A stretch of 7,936 nt of DNA from Candidatus Pelagibacter sp. (GCA_028095445.1 JAOHCJ010000028.1:1-7936), one strand, 5' to 3'. Shown: positions 1 to 7,279, counted from the stretch's first letter. Translations and numbers: made by a program. Notes: a model not told the origin generated them from the sequence alone.

Positions 1-2079
1 TGCTTCTGTAATAAAAGGTATAAATGGATGAAGTAAAATTAAAATTTGTTTAAATATATAACTAGAAACCTTTTTAACTTCGGCTTTAGCCTTCTCGTTG
101 TCTGAAAAAATAATTGTTTTAGACAATTCTAGATACCAATCGCAATAAAAATGCCAAGCAAATTGATAAGCATTTTTGGCTGCTTCATCAAACCGATAAT
201 CTTTTAGATTTTTTTGGATTTTTTTATTTGTTTTTAGTAATTCTGAATAAATCCACTTGTTAATATTAATAGTTAGTTTAGGAATTTTGTCTATTTTATC
301 AAAATCACATTCGTTCGTTATTAAAAAATTATTTGCATTCCATAGTTTATTCAAAAAGTTTCTGTATCCCTTTACTCTATCCTCAGACAGTTTTACATCA
401 GTTCCTGGTGAAGCCATTGAGAGTAAAGTAAATCTTAAAGCATCCGCACTATACTTTTCGATCAAATCTAAAGGGTCAATTACATTGCCTTTTGATTTAG
501 ACATTTTTTGCCCTTTTTCATCTCGAACAAGTGCATGAACGTAAATATCTCTAAATGGTTCTTTTTTTAAAAATTCAGTTCCAAACATAATCATTCTAGC
601 TACCCAGAAAAAAATTATATCAAATCCAGTTACAAGAACAGAGGTAGGATAAAATTTCTTTACAAATGTTTTGTTGTCAGGCCACCCTAATGTAGCAAAA
701 GGCCATAAACCAGATGAAAACCAAGTATCTAATACATCTGGGTCTCTAATTAATTTTACTTCTTTTTTATAATGTTTTTTTGCTTGAGCTTTTGCCTCAA
801 CTTCATTAATTGCTACAAAAATCTTTTTATCAGGTCCATACCAAGCAGGTATTTGATGACCCCACCAAAGTTGTCTTGATATGCACCAGGGTTCAATATT
901 ATTCATCCATTGAAAATATGTTTTTGACCAATTTTCAGGAAAAAAATTTGTTTTTTTTGAAGTAACTACTTTTTTTGCTTTAACAGATAATTTTTTAGCA
1001 TCAGCAAACCATTGTTCTGTTAAATAAGGTTCAATTACAGAGTTTGATCTATCACCATAAGGAACTTTATTTTTAATATTTTCTTCTTTAACAAAAAATT
1101 CCTTATCTTTAAGTTCTTTTATTATCATCTTTCTAGCTTCAAAACGATCAAGCCCAATGTATTCTTTTGGTGCATTGTTATTAATTTTTCCACCTTCAGT
1201 AAAAATGTTAATGATTTCTAAGTTATTTCTTTGTCCAACCTCATAATCATTAAAATCATGAGCTGGTGTAATTTTTAACGCTCCAGTGCCTTGCTCTGGA
1301 TCTGCGTAATCATCTTTTATTATCAGAATTTTTCTTCCAACAATTGGGATAGTTACTGTTTTACCAACTAATTTTTTAAAACGATTATCTTTTGGGTTTA
1401 CGGCTATTGCTGTGTCTCCAAGCATAGTTTCTGGTCTAGTTGTAGCTATGGTAATAAAGTTGTCTGTACCGTCTATTGGATATTTGATATAATAGATTTT
1501 AGAGTTTACTTCTCTTTGATCTACTTCTAAATCAGAAATGGCTGTTTTAAGCTTAGTATCCCAATTAACTAACTTTTCTGCTTTATAAATTAACTTTTTT
1601 TTATGTAATTCTACAAAAACTTTAATTACAGATTTAGAAAGATTTTCATCCATAGTAAAAGCATTTCTAGACCAATCACATGAGCAACCTAACTTTTTAA
1701 GCTGATTAATTATTATATCTCCATATTGTTTTTTCCATTCCCAAACTTTTGCAATGAACTTTTTTCTACCTAATTCATTTTTATCAATATTTTCTGCTGC
1801 TAATTTTTTTTCGACGAGTGCTTGAGTTGCAATACCAGCATGATCTGTTCCAGGTTGCCATAGAGTTTCAAAGTTATTCATTCTATGATACCGAACCAAT
1901 AAGTCTTGAATTGAATTATTTAACGCGTGACCCATATGTAAACTTCCAGTTACATTTGGTGGTGGTATTACAATTGAAAATTTCTTTTTATTAGTCGTAG
2001 GCTTAAATAGATTGTTTTTTTCCCAATAAGAATAAATCTTATCTTCCACTTCAGAATGTGTATATTTGTCATTACTCAT
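1..2079 (-). CDS. valS: valyl-tRNA synthetase, N-terminal 693 codons (3' end outside window)
   Basis: Class I aminoacyl-tRNA synthetase that charges tRNA-Val in the cytoplasm and hydrolyses mischarged Thr-tRNA. The frame reads open from an ATG at 2079 to the left edge. The HIGH-type motif is HMGHA at residues 48-52, preceded by the PPPNVTG stretch. The CP1 editing domain shows TTRPE at 213-217 and GTGALKITPAHDF from 264. RQLWWGHQIPAWY is followed by the second active-site motif KMSKS at 525-529. The anticodon-binding domain has begun (CDWYLE at 646-651). The family is usually about 850-950 residues, so the end of this domain and the C-terminal coiled-coil arm lie outside the window. No Shine-Dalgarno sequence precedes the ATG, and a promoter-like sequence lies so close that the mRNA may be nearly leaderless. 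Conserved synthetase sequence begins within about 30 residues of this start, which supports it. Divergent from the tRNA-Cys/tRNA-Asn pair. Confidence 0.97.
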   Translation of the reverse strand, partial: MSNDKYTHSEVEDKIYSYWEKNNLFKPTTNKKKFSIVIPPPNVTGSLHMGHALNNSIQDLLVRYHRMNNFETLWQPGTDHAGIATQALVEKKLAAENIDKNELGRKKFIAKVWEWKKQYGDIIINQLKKLGCSCDWSRNAFTMDENLSKSVIKVFVELHKKKLIYKAEKLVNWDTKLKTAISDLEVDQREVNSKIYYIKYPIDGTDNFITIATTRPETMLGDTAIAVNPKDNRFKKLVGKTVTIPIVGRKILIIKDDYADPEQGTGALKITPAHDFNDYEVGQRNNLEIINIFTEGGKINNNAPKEYIGLDRFEARKMIIKELKDKEFFVKEENIKNKVPYGDRSNSVIEPYLTEQWFADAKKLSVKAKKVVTSKKTNFFPENWSKTYFQWMNNIEPWCISRQLWWGHQIPAWYGPDKKIFVAINEVEAKAQAKKHYKKEVKLIRDPDVLDTWFSSGLWPFATLGWPDNKTFVKKFYPTSVLVTGFDIIFFWVARMIMFGTEFLKKEPFRDIYVHALVRDEKGQKMSKSKGNVIDPLDLIEKYSADALRFTLLSMASPGTDVKLSEDRVKGYRNFLNKLWNANNFLITNECDFDKIDKIPKLTININKWIYSELLKTNKKIQKNLKDYRFDEAAKNAYQFAWHFYCDWYLELSKTIIFSDNEKAKAEVKKVSSYIFKQILILLHPFIPFITEA

Positions 2080-2092
2080 AGGTAATGAATAG

Positions 2093-2120
2093 TTTATAAT
2101 TTATTAATTTGAATTAACAA
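2093..2120 (-). promoter_or_regulatory. candidate sigma-70 promoter of valS
   Basis: On the minus strand TTGTTA (4/6 to the -35 consensus) is followed after 16 bp by TATAAA (5/6 to the -10 consensus). Transcription would begin around 2086, only a few bases before the valS ATG at 2079, which fits the absence of a Shine-Dalgarno sequence. In DNA this AT-rich such matches arise by chance, so this is a suggestion. Confidence 0.35.
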
Positions 2121-2130
2121 TAATCATTTT

Positions 2131-2153
2131 TTAGTCTTTATTTGGTAGACTAA
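2131..2153. repeat. inverted repeat in the valS / tRNA-Cys divergent region
   Basis: TTAGTCT (2131-2137) and AGACTAA (2147-2153) are perfect 7-bp arms around a 9-bp centre. It lies midway in the control region between valS (minus) and tRNA-Cys (plus). No T-run follows either side, so it is not an intrinsic terminator. The right arm overlaps the likely -35 of the tRNA promoter, so it could be an operator; it could also be chance. No regulator is identified. Confidence 0.4.
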
Positions 2154-2175
2154 TTATTAATATTTTATATATAAA
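2146..2175 (+). promoter_or_regulatory. candidate promoter of tRNA-Cys (and tRNA-Asn)
   Basis: TAGACT (4/6) and TATAAA (5/6) are separated by 18 bp on the plus strand. Initiation would be near 2182, giving a 5' leader of about 27 nt before the tRNA-Cys 5' end at 2209. No better match is visible before tRNA-Asn, so both tRNAs are probably read from here. The AT-rich background lowers confidence. Confidence 0.33.
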
Positions 2176-2208
2176 AGGTTCCCTAATTGCTTTAATATAG
2201 GATTTAGT

Positions 2209-2282
2209 GGTATCGTGGCGGAATGGTTACGCAGGAGCCTGCAAAGCTTTTTATCCCAGTTCGATTCTGGGCGATACCTCCA
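2209..2282 (+). tRNA. tRNA-Cys(GCA)
   Basis: The gene folds into a full cloverleaf. The acceptor arms are GGTATCG and CGATACC, with discriminator T and an encoded CCA (2280-2282). The D stem is GCG/CGC. The anticodon stem GGAGC/GCTTT has two G-U pairs, with loop CTGCAAA and anticodon GCA at 2241-2243. The T arm is CCCAG, TTCGATT, CTGGG. The U73 discriminator is the usual cysteine identity base. It is the first of two tandem plus-strand tRNAs, 51 bp before tRNA-Asn. Confidence 0.96.
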
Positions 2283-2333
2283 AAAAAAATGTTGTTTTAG
2301 TTTCAAAAAAAAGTAAGTTGAGTTTTTTAATAT

Positions 2334-2409
2334 TCCTCGGTAGCTCAGTTGGTAGAGCAGTTGACTGTTAATCAATTGGTCGCAGGTTCGAGTCCTGCCC
2401 GAGGAGCCA
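2334..2409 (+). tRNA. tRNA-Asn(GTT)
   Basis: Full cloverleaf with acceptor arms TCCTCGG and CCGAGGA, discriminator G and encoded CCA (2407-2409). The D stem is GCTC/GAGC. The anticodon stem is GTTGA/TCAAT with loop CTGTTAA and anticodon GTT at 2367-2369. The T arm is GCAGG, TTCGAGT, CCTGC. It converges with the XRE gene, whose stop codon lies 22 bp beyond the CCA. The gap holds an A6 run and a T8 run (2425-2432) that could serve as a weak, purely AT terminator; there is no GC-rich hairpin. Confidence 0.97.
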
Positions 2410-2430
2410 AAAAATATTAAACAGTTTTTT

Positions 2431-2802
2431 TTAACCTACTTTGTAAATTCCAGGATTTGAAATTTGAAGTGATTTACTAAACTTAATTTTTTGATCATTA
2501 TTTAATTCCGAATATAATTTAACTAAAAAATTATAGTTTACATTCATATGGCCCTCCTGTGATCTTTCTAAGTTTACTAAATATTCTGAAAAATCTTCAA
2601 AAAAATAATTAACAGGAACCTTTAAATAATTTGCTAATTGAAGCAATCTTATTGAGCTAACCCCATTAGTACCCTTTTCATACTTTTGAATTTGTTGAAA
2701 TGTAACATTAATTGCTTTTGCTACTTTTGTTTGCGTAAGACCAAGCGCCAATCTTCTTAATTTTAGTTTGTTTCCCAAATGCTTATTAAAATTTTCTTCC
2801 AT
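2431..2802 (-). CDS. XRE-family helix-turn-helix transcriptional regulator
   Basis: A 123-aa DNA-binding protein with a Cro/CI-type HTH spanning about residues 9-69. The turn-helix pair is TQTKVAKAI (23-31) and TFQQIQKYEKG (34-44), and NYFFE ends the domain (65-69). The FQQIQKYEKG pattern is typical of a small XRE group widespread in Alphaproteobacteria, to which rhizobial PraR belongs. The remaining ~55 residues are mostly charged and helical-looking, with no recognised ligand domain or membrane segment. The start is well supported: GAGGGG (2808-2813) sits 5 nt before the ATG, one of the best Shine-Dalgarno sequences in the window. It lies 169 bp downstream of aapP on the same strand and converges with tRNA-Asn. 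Its targets cannot be read from sequence. Autoregulation is plausible given the dyad upstream; control of the aap operon is conjecture. Confidence 0.9.
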   Translation of the reverse strand: MEENFNKHLGNKLKLRRLALGLTQTKVAKAINVTFQQIQKYEKGTNGVSSIRLLQLANYLKVPVNYFFEDFSEYLVNLERSQEGHMNVNYNFLVKLYSELNNDQKIKFSKSLQISNPGIYKVG

Positions 2803-2829
2803 TAAGACCCCTCAAAATGTTTTGTTTAA

Positions 2830-2850
2830 AAATGTATTGAACATACTTTT
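2830..2850. promoter_or_regulatory. imperfect dyad upstream of the XRE gene (possible operator)
   Basis: AAATGTAT (2830-2837) and ATACTTTT (2843-2850) form 8-bp arms with one mismatch around TGAAC. The dyad is 17 bp upstream of the Shine-Dalgarno sequence. It overlaps a weak promoter-like pair on the minus strand (TTGCCA at 2853-2858 and TACATT at 2831-2836, 16 bp apart). This is where an autoregulatory operator of a dimeric HTH protein would be expected. The arms are AT-rich, so chance is not excluded. Confidence 0.3.
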
Positions 2851-2888
2851 GATGGCAACTGCAATAGAAAAATTTATTAATTTTTATG

Positions 2889-2918
2889 GTAATAAGGAAT
2901 ATTTTTTTAATATGTCAA
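2889..2918 (-). promoter_or_regulatory. candidate promoter of the XRE gene
   Basis: A perfect -35 hexamer TTGACA (plus-strand 2913-2918) is followed after 18 bp by TATTAC (2889-2894; 4/6 to the -10 consensus). It would give a leader of roughly 80 nt that includes the 2830-2850 dyad. It lies in the 165-bp gap between aapP and the XRE gene, where I see no intrinsic terminator for aapP. The XRE gene may therefore have its own promoter and also receive read-through from aap. Confidence 0.3.
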
Positions 2919-2971
2919 GTTCTTTATCAAGGAAACTAACGTTTTAATTAATGCTTAAACCTAGATATGTG

Positions 2972-3706
2972 CTACAAAATTTGACTTAGAAATAATTTAG
3001 TTCTATCACTTTTTGGATTAGCAAAAAAATCTTTGGTAGCTGCTTTTTCAACTATCATTCCTTCATCCATAAAAATCATTTGGTCAGCAACCTCTTTTGC
3101 AAAACCCATCTCGTGTGTGACTACAATCATTGTCATACCCTCTTTAGCAAGATTAACCATCACATCTAAAACTTCTTTTATCATTTCAGGGTCTAATGCA
3201 GATGTTGGCTCATCAAATAACATAATTTTTGGTTCCATACAAAGTGCTCTAGCAATAGCTACACGTTGTTGTTGTCCCCCTGAAAGTTGGCCAGGAAACT
3301 TTTGTGCTTGATCAAGTATCTGAACTCTCTCTAAGTGTTTAAGGGCTAATTCTTCAGCTTCTTTTTTTGGCATTTTTTTTACCCAAATTGGTGCTAATGT
3401 AAGATTATCAACAATAGATAAATGAGGGAATAAGTTAAATTGTTGGAACACCATCCCAACTTCAGCTCTAACTTGTTCTATATTTTTTGTATCTTCTGAA
3501 ATTTCAGTACCATCAACTATTATGTTTCCTTTTTGATGCTCCTCTAGTCTGTTTATGCATCTTATTAATGTTGATTTACCAGATCCTGATGGTCCACAAA
3601 CAACAATTTTTTCTTTAGCTTTAACTTCTAAATTTATTTCTTTTAATACTTGAAAATCACCAAACCATTTATTTACATTTTGAATTTGAATTATTGAATT
3701 TGACAT
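2972..3706 (-). CDS. aapP: general L-amino acid ABC transporter, ATP-binding protein AapP
   Basis: A 244-aa cytoplasmic ATPase that powers import through AapQ-AapM, working as a dimer. Every nucleotide-binding motif is present: Walker [10 protein letters not shown] (38-46), Q-loop in FQQFNLFPH (87-95), signature LSGGQQQR (141-148), Walker B IMLFDEP (161-167) with catalytic Glu166, D-loop SALD (169-172) and H-loop His198. Length and the [15 protein letters not shown] context fit the polar amino acid (PAAT) ATPases such as GlnQ and AapP; the operon identifies it as AapP. The ATG directly follows the aapM stop codon (TAAATG, zero spacing), and no clear Shine-Dalgarno sequence is visible, so translational coupling to aapM is likely. 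It is the last gene of the operon, and no convincing terminator follows. Confidence 0.96.
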   Translation of the reverse strand: MSNSIIQIQNVNKWFGDFQVLKEINLEVKAKEKIVVCGPSGSGKSTLIRCINRLEEHQKGNIIVDGTEISEDTKNIEQVRAEVGMVFQQFNLFPHLSIVDNLTLAPIWVKKMPKKEAEELALKHLERVQILDQAQKFPGQLSGGQQQRVAIARALCMEPKIMLFDEPTSALDPEMIKEVLDVMVNLAKEGMTMIVVTHEMGFAKEVADQMIFMDEGMIVEKAATKDFFANPKSDRTKLFLSQIL

Positions 3707-4978
3707 TTATCTATCTGTTTTATATTTTAATTCTAAACTTTGACTATATTTACTCATAGAATAACAAATAATCCAGAATATTATTCCAGCAAATACATAG
3801 CCTTCCATTGAAAAACCTAACCATTTTGGATTTGTTTTAGCTAAATTTAACATCCCAACTAATTCCAACAAGCCAACAACAAATATTAGTGGAGTATCTT
3901 TAACTAAAGCTAGGAATGTATTAGCAATACCTGGTATTACTAATTTTAAAGCTTGAGGCAGTATTACAAGCAAATGTAATCTCCAATAACCCATTCCTAA
4001 GGATTTTGCTGCATCATATTGACCTCTAGGCAAAGCCTGTAAACCTCCCCTTATAACTTCAGCTGTATAAGCTGCTTCAAACAATGTTATAGCAACAATA
4101 ACTCTTATTAATTTATCAACATATGTTCCGTCTGGTAAAAACATTGGAAACATAACTGCTGACATGAATAATACTGTGATTAAAGGAACACCCCTCCAAA
4201 ATTCAATAAATGATAATGATGAATACTTAACAACAGATAGATCAGATCTTCTACCTAACGCAAGCATCATGCCTATTGGAAAACAGAATATTAAAGAGAA
4301 GAAAGATACGATAAAAGTTAAAGATAACCCACCCCATGCACCAGTTTCAACCCACTCTAAACCAAATTCTCCACCAGAGATTAAATAATAAATTAAAAGA
4401 AATGAAATTATTGGTAATATAATTACATAATAAAAAGTTAGGTATTTTTTATATCTTAATGGAAAAAAATAACCTGCCCCCATTAATCCTAAAACAATAA
4501 TAAATGTAGCATTTACGCGCCATTGTTCAGCGTTAGGATACATGCCATACATAAATCTATTAAACCAAGTTTTGATATAAACCCAACAAGCACCACCTCC
4601 AGTACAAGCTTCTTTATTTTCACCAACAAATGTTGCATCAATAATAAACCAGTTAAGCAAAGGAGCAACACTAAAAATTATTAATATGATTATGGATATA
4701 CTTAAGGCAGCATTAAAATTACTTGTATTAATATTCTTATTAAGATTATCTAGTTGTTTTATTCCTGAAAACTCAATTCTAATGAAATAAAGTCCAATCA
4801 TTCCAAATATCAAAGGTGTAAAGAAACTTATAAATCCAGGTAAAAATGCAGTAATATTTTTTTCATAAAAATTATTCAAGCAAAAGTCAAAAATACCTAA
4901 AACAAAAAATAATATTCCTAATATTAGAAATAAATTAATATTTTCTTTATTGGGTTTTAATAAGTTTACATTGGTCAT
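3707..4978 (-). CDS. aapM: general L-amino acid ABC transporter, permease AapM, with an N-terminal membrane extension
   Basis: A 423-aa inner-membrane permease that pairs with AapQ to form the channel. The C-terminal half is a HisM/GlnP-type permease domain (about 217-415), with EFWRGVPLITVLF at 259-271 and the EAA coupling loop around DAAKSLG (322-328) that docks on AapP. The family-typical stretch PLLNWFIIDA (106-115), then Cys125 and Cys131 in a periplasmic ACTGGGACW segment, then YPNAEQWRVN (147-156), identifies AapM rather than a generic PAAT permease. About 90 residues precede that stretch and contain two extra hydrophobic segments (about 15-36 and 43-66). As I recall, classical rhizobial AapM is about 40 residues shorter and lacks this pair. 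The start is supported by AGGA 9 nt upstream and by a 2-bp gap after the aapQ stop. Between the halves, TM segments lie near 91-113, 157-174 and 182-200. Confidence 0.94.
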   Translation of the reverse strand: MTNVNLLKPNKENINLFLILGILFFVLGIFDFCLNNFYEKNITAFLPGFISFFTPLIFGMIGLYFIRIEFSGIKQLDNLNKNINTSNFNAALSISIIILIIFSVAPLLNWFIIDATFVGENKEACTGGGACWVYIKTWFNRFMYGMYPNAEQWRVNATFIIVLGLMGAGYFFPLRYKKYLTFYYVIILPIISFLLIYYLISGGEFGLEWVETGAWGGLSLTFIVSFFSLIFCFPIGMMLALGRRSDLSVVKYSSLSFIEFWRGVPLITVLFMSAVMFPMFLPDGTYVDKLIRVIVAITLFEAAYTAEVIRGGLQALPRGQYDAAKSLGMGYWRLHLLVILPQALKLVIPGIANTFLALVKDTPLIFVVGLLELVGMLNLAKTNPKWLGFSMEGYVFAGIIFWIICYSMSKYSQSLELKYKTDR

Positions 4979-4980
4979 TA

Positions 4981-6126
4981 TTATTTTTCCTGTATCGCAA
5001 TACGTTTATTGTACCAATTCATGAATAAAGAAATAGATAAACTGATTGTTAAGTAAGTTGCCATTGTAATACCAACAATTTCGATTGCTCTACCAGTTTG
5101 CATCATTGCAGTTCCTGCAAACACCAAAACTAAATCAGGATATGCAATAGCTGCTGCAAGAGATGAATTTTTTGTTAAGTTTAAATACTGATTAGTTGTT
5201 GGCGGTATTATAATTCTTAAGGCTTGAGGCATAATCACTAATTTTAAAACCTGACTTGGGGTTAATCCAATGGATGCGGCAGCTTCTTTTTGACCTTTGC
5301 CAATACCTTGAATTCCAGCTCTGACATTTTCTGCAATAAAAGTTGCTGTGTAAAGCGTTAATGCAAGTGTTAAGGCTATTAATTCTGGAGGTATTCCTAC
5401 ACCACCTTCATAAGTAAATGAGGTTAAAGCAAGTTGTTTTAAAACTGGAAAACTCCATGATAAATCAACACCGCCAACAACAAATGTCATTGCTGGTAAA
5501 ATAATAAAAATTCCAAGTGATATTAAAAATTTAGGGTATTGTTTACCCTTCTCTTCTTGCTTCTTTCTTGCAAATTTATTAAAAAAGAAAATAATTACTA
5601 AAGCTATAATTAAAGTTATTAAGAAAATATCAAAATTATTCCAAACTGGTGCAGGAGTATAAAATCCTTTTATTGTCATAAAAGAAGAGCCAAATATTAA
5701 TGGAGCATCTTCTGGCATTGGTAATGCTCTTAGAGCAGCAAAATACCAAAAGAATATTTGCAATAATAAGGGAATGTTTCTAAAAAATTCTATATAAAAA
5801 CTAGCAGTTTTTCTAATTAAATAATTAGGTGATAATCTAGCAACACCTACTACAGCACCTAAAAGAGTACAAAGGATAATTCCTATAAAAGAAACTAAAA
5901 GAGTATTTAATAATCCAACTAGGTAAGCTCTAGCATAGGACATGGATCCATCATAATCAATTAAAGAAAATTGAATATCAAACGAAGCTTCTTGTTTTAA
6001 AAAACCGAAACCAAATTCAATACCTCGAGTATCCATGTTTTCTTGAGCATTCATAGTAAAGAACCCAAAAATTAGAACTATGAAAAGTAGTGTAAAAAGT
6101 TGAGGTAAGATTTTTTTTAGCTTCAT
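4981..6126 (-). CDS. aapQ: general L-amino acid ABC transporter, permease AapQ
   Basis: A 381-aa inner-membrane permease, partner of AapM. A membrane anchor (about 7-25) is followed by the AapQ-type periplasmic segment FGFGFLKQEASFDI (38-51), then the start of the permease domain LVGLLNTLLVSFIG (69-82). FFRNIPLLLQIFFWY occupies 114-128. An insert with two hydrophobic segments (about 166-183 and 200-217) splits the permease domain, as is usual for this family. The EAA loop for AapP contact is EAAASIG (281-287), followed by MPQALRIIIPP. Length is close to that of known AapQ proteins. The ATG is about 20 nt downstream of a strong terminator that follows aapJ, and no clear Shine-Dalgarno sequence is visible. 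Expression of aapQMP therefore probably depends on read-through from aapJ. Confidence 0.95.
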   Translation of the reverse strand: MKLKKILPQLFTLLFIVLIFGFFTMNAQENMDTRGIEFGFGFLKQEASFDIQFSLIDYDGSMSYARAYLVGLLNTLLVSFIGIILCTLLGAVVGVARLSPNYLIRKTASFYIEFFRNIPLLLQIFFWYFAALRALPMPEDAPLIFGSSFMTIKGFYTPAPVWNNFDIFLITLIIALVIIFFFNKFARKKQEEKGKQYPKFLISLGIFIILPAMTFVVGGVDLSWSFPVLKQLALTSFTYEGGVGIPPELIALTLALTLYTATFIAENVRAGIQGIGKGQKEAAASIGLTPSQVLKLVIMPQALRIIIPPTTNQYLNLTKNSSLAAAIAYPDLVLVFAGTAMMQTGRAIEIVGITMATYLTISLSISLFMNWYNKRIAIQEK

Positions 6127-6145
6127 AATCTAGAAGAAAATGTAT

Positions 6146-6176
6146 AAAAAAAGGGCTAGTAAATCTAGCCCTTTTT
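6146..6176 (-). terminator. intrinsic terminator between aapJ and aapQ
   Basis: Read on the minus strand, A5 is followed by GGGCTAG, loop ATTTA, CTAGCCC and a T7 run. The 7-bp perfect stem can be lengthened by five A-T pairs. Plus-strand arms are 6153-6159 and 6165-6171. It is the best hairpin in the window. It starts 20 nt after the aapJ stop and ends 19 nt before aapQ, inside the operon, so it should act as a partial terminator giving excess aapJ mRNA. The A/T symmetry would also allow action on the opposite strand, but no plus-strand gene is present there. Confidence 0.9.
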
Positions 6177-6195
6177 ATTAATTTATAACTTTAAA

Positions 6196-7236
6196 TTATC
6201 TTGATGGTGGAACGTATAAAATACCACCTTTAGTCCATAATTGATTTGGACCTCTGTCTGGTAAAATTCCAGTATCAGCTATATTTCTCTTATAACTTTC
6301 ACCGTAGTTTCCAACTTGTTTGATAATTCTCAAGTTCCACTCGTTATCTAAACCGAATGCAGCACCCATTTCACCTTCAGCACCAACTAATCTTTTGATT
6401 TGAGGGTTTTCTGAAGTTTTCATGCTATCAGCATTTGAAGAAGTAATACCGTACTCCTCAGCTTCTATCATAGTATTTAAAGACCATCTTACGATATCTT
6501 CCCATACTGCATCACCTTGACGAACAACAGGGCCTAATGGCTCTTTTGAAATTGTCTCAGGTAATACGATGTGTTCATCTGGATTACTCATTTTTGTTCT
6601 TTGTGCAGCTAATCCTGATTTATCAGTAGTGTAAGTATCACATCTACCTGCATCATAAGCAGCAACAACTTCATCAGCTTTTTCAAAAGCTACTGGAGTA
6701 TAAGAAATTCCTTTTGAATTAAAGAAGTCTCTCATGTTTAGCTCAGTAGTAGTCCCGATGTTTGTACATGCAGAAATACCATTTTTGAATTGGCTTGTAG
6801 AAGTTATTCCAGAACTTTTTCTAACCATAAAGCCTTGACCATCATAGAAGTTTACTCCAACGAAAGTAAGACCAATGTCAGCGTCTCTTGAAAGCGTCCA
6901 AGTTGTGTTTCTTGATAAAATATCAATTTCACCAGAAGTTAGAGCTGTAAATCTTTCTTTGGCACTTAGTGGAGTGAACTTAACTTTGTTCGCATCACCT
7001 AGTACTGCAGCAGCAACTGCTCTACATACATCAACATCTACACCAGTCCAATTTCCAGCAGCATCAGCATTTGAAAATCCTGGTAAACCTTGAGATACAC
7101 CACATCTTACAAAACCTTTTTTCTGAGTGTTTTTAAGAGTTTTAGATTTCTTAGCGGCCATTGTTTCAGTTGTAAAAGCAAACAACACTGCAACCATAGC
7201 AACTAGAGAAGTTAATTGTTTTACGTATTTAAACAT
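6196..7236 (-). CDS. aapJ: general L-amino acid-binding periplasmic protein AapJ
   Basis: A 346-aa substrate-binding protein that captures L-amino acids, probably with broad specificity as in rhizobial AapJ, and delivers them to AapQ-AapM. A Sec signal peptide is clear: MFKYVK, a hydrophobic core (8-22), and a cleavage site near Ala27/Ala28 before a Lys-rich start. The mature protein is a type II (cluster F) binding fold. It shows GFVRCGVSQGLPGFS (41-55), DVDVCRAVAAAVLGD (67-81), PLSAKERFTAL (89-99), SRNTTWTLSRD (108-118), GTTTELN (161-167) and AAYDAGRCDTYTTD (192-205). Four cysteines (45, 71, 157, 199) could form two disulfides, a recognised AapJ feature. The start is supported by AGAGGA (7244-7249) 7 nt before the ATG. 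G+C is higher than in the neighbours (33-40% in two 60-base lines against about 28% in one valS line), which fits codon selection in a highly expressed gene. Confidence 0.97.
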   Translation of the reverse strand: MFKYVKQLTSLVAMVAVLFAFTTETMAAKKSKTLKNTQKKGFVRCGVSQGLPGFSNADAAGNWTGVDVDVCRAVAAAVLGDANKVKFTPLSAKERFTALTSGEIDILSRNTTWTLSRDADIGLTFVGVNFYDGQGFMVRKSSGITSTSQFKNGISACTNIGTTTELNMRDFFNSKGISYTPVAFEKADEVVAAYDAGRCDTYTTDKSGLAAQRTKMSNPDEHIVLPETISKEPLGPVVRQGDAVWEDIVRWSLNTMIEAEEYGITSSNADSMKTSENPQIKRLVGAEGEMGAAFGLDNEWNLRIIKQVGNYGESYKRNIADTGILPDRGPNQLWTKGGILYVPPSR

Positions 7237-7261
7237 AATTTATTCCTCTGTTTTTATTTAT

Positions 7262-7279
7262 TTATTTGTTAACAAATAA
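7262..7279. repeat. perfect 18-bp palindrome in the aapJ leader, proximal to the start
   Basis: TTATTTGTT and AACAAATAA are exact complements with no spacer. The palindrome begins 12 bp upstream of the aapJ Shine-Dalgarno sequence. As RNA it can form a 7-bp stem with a 4-nt loop. It shares three bases (7277-7279) with a longer palindrome upstream. Its role may be an operator, an mRNA 5' structure near the ribosome site, or none. Confidence 0.6.

Noticed and set aside
257..538. Plus-strand open frame of 93 codons inside valS
   Set aside because: It is the antisense shadow of a well-conserved synthetase segment that includes KMSKS.
2106..2118. 13-base sequence AATTTGAATTAAC shared with 7288-7300 (valS and aapJ upstream regions)
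   Set aside because: It is AT-rich, and by my rough estimate a few such 13-base coincidences are expected in a window of this length and composition. The two sites differ in their flanking symmetry.
2157..2375. Minus-strand open frame of 72 codons across the tRNA genes
   Set aside because: It runs antisense through tRNA-Cys and into tRNA-Asn, both of which fold perfectly. It has no homology that I recognise.
2852..2947. Plus-strand reading frame of 31 codons (ATG at 2852) in the gap between the XRE gene and aapP
   Set aside because: No ribosome site or recognisable sequence. The length is only mildly unexpected by chance in a region this AT-rich, and it overlaps the XRE control region.
6875..7093. 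Plus-strand open frame of 72 codons inside aapJ (and similar ones inside aapP and aapM)
   Set aside because: These are antisense shadows of strongly conserved coding sequence; none has a ribosome site or family resemblance.
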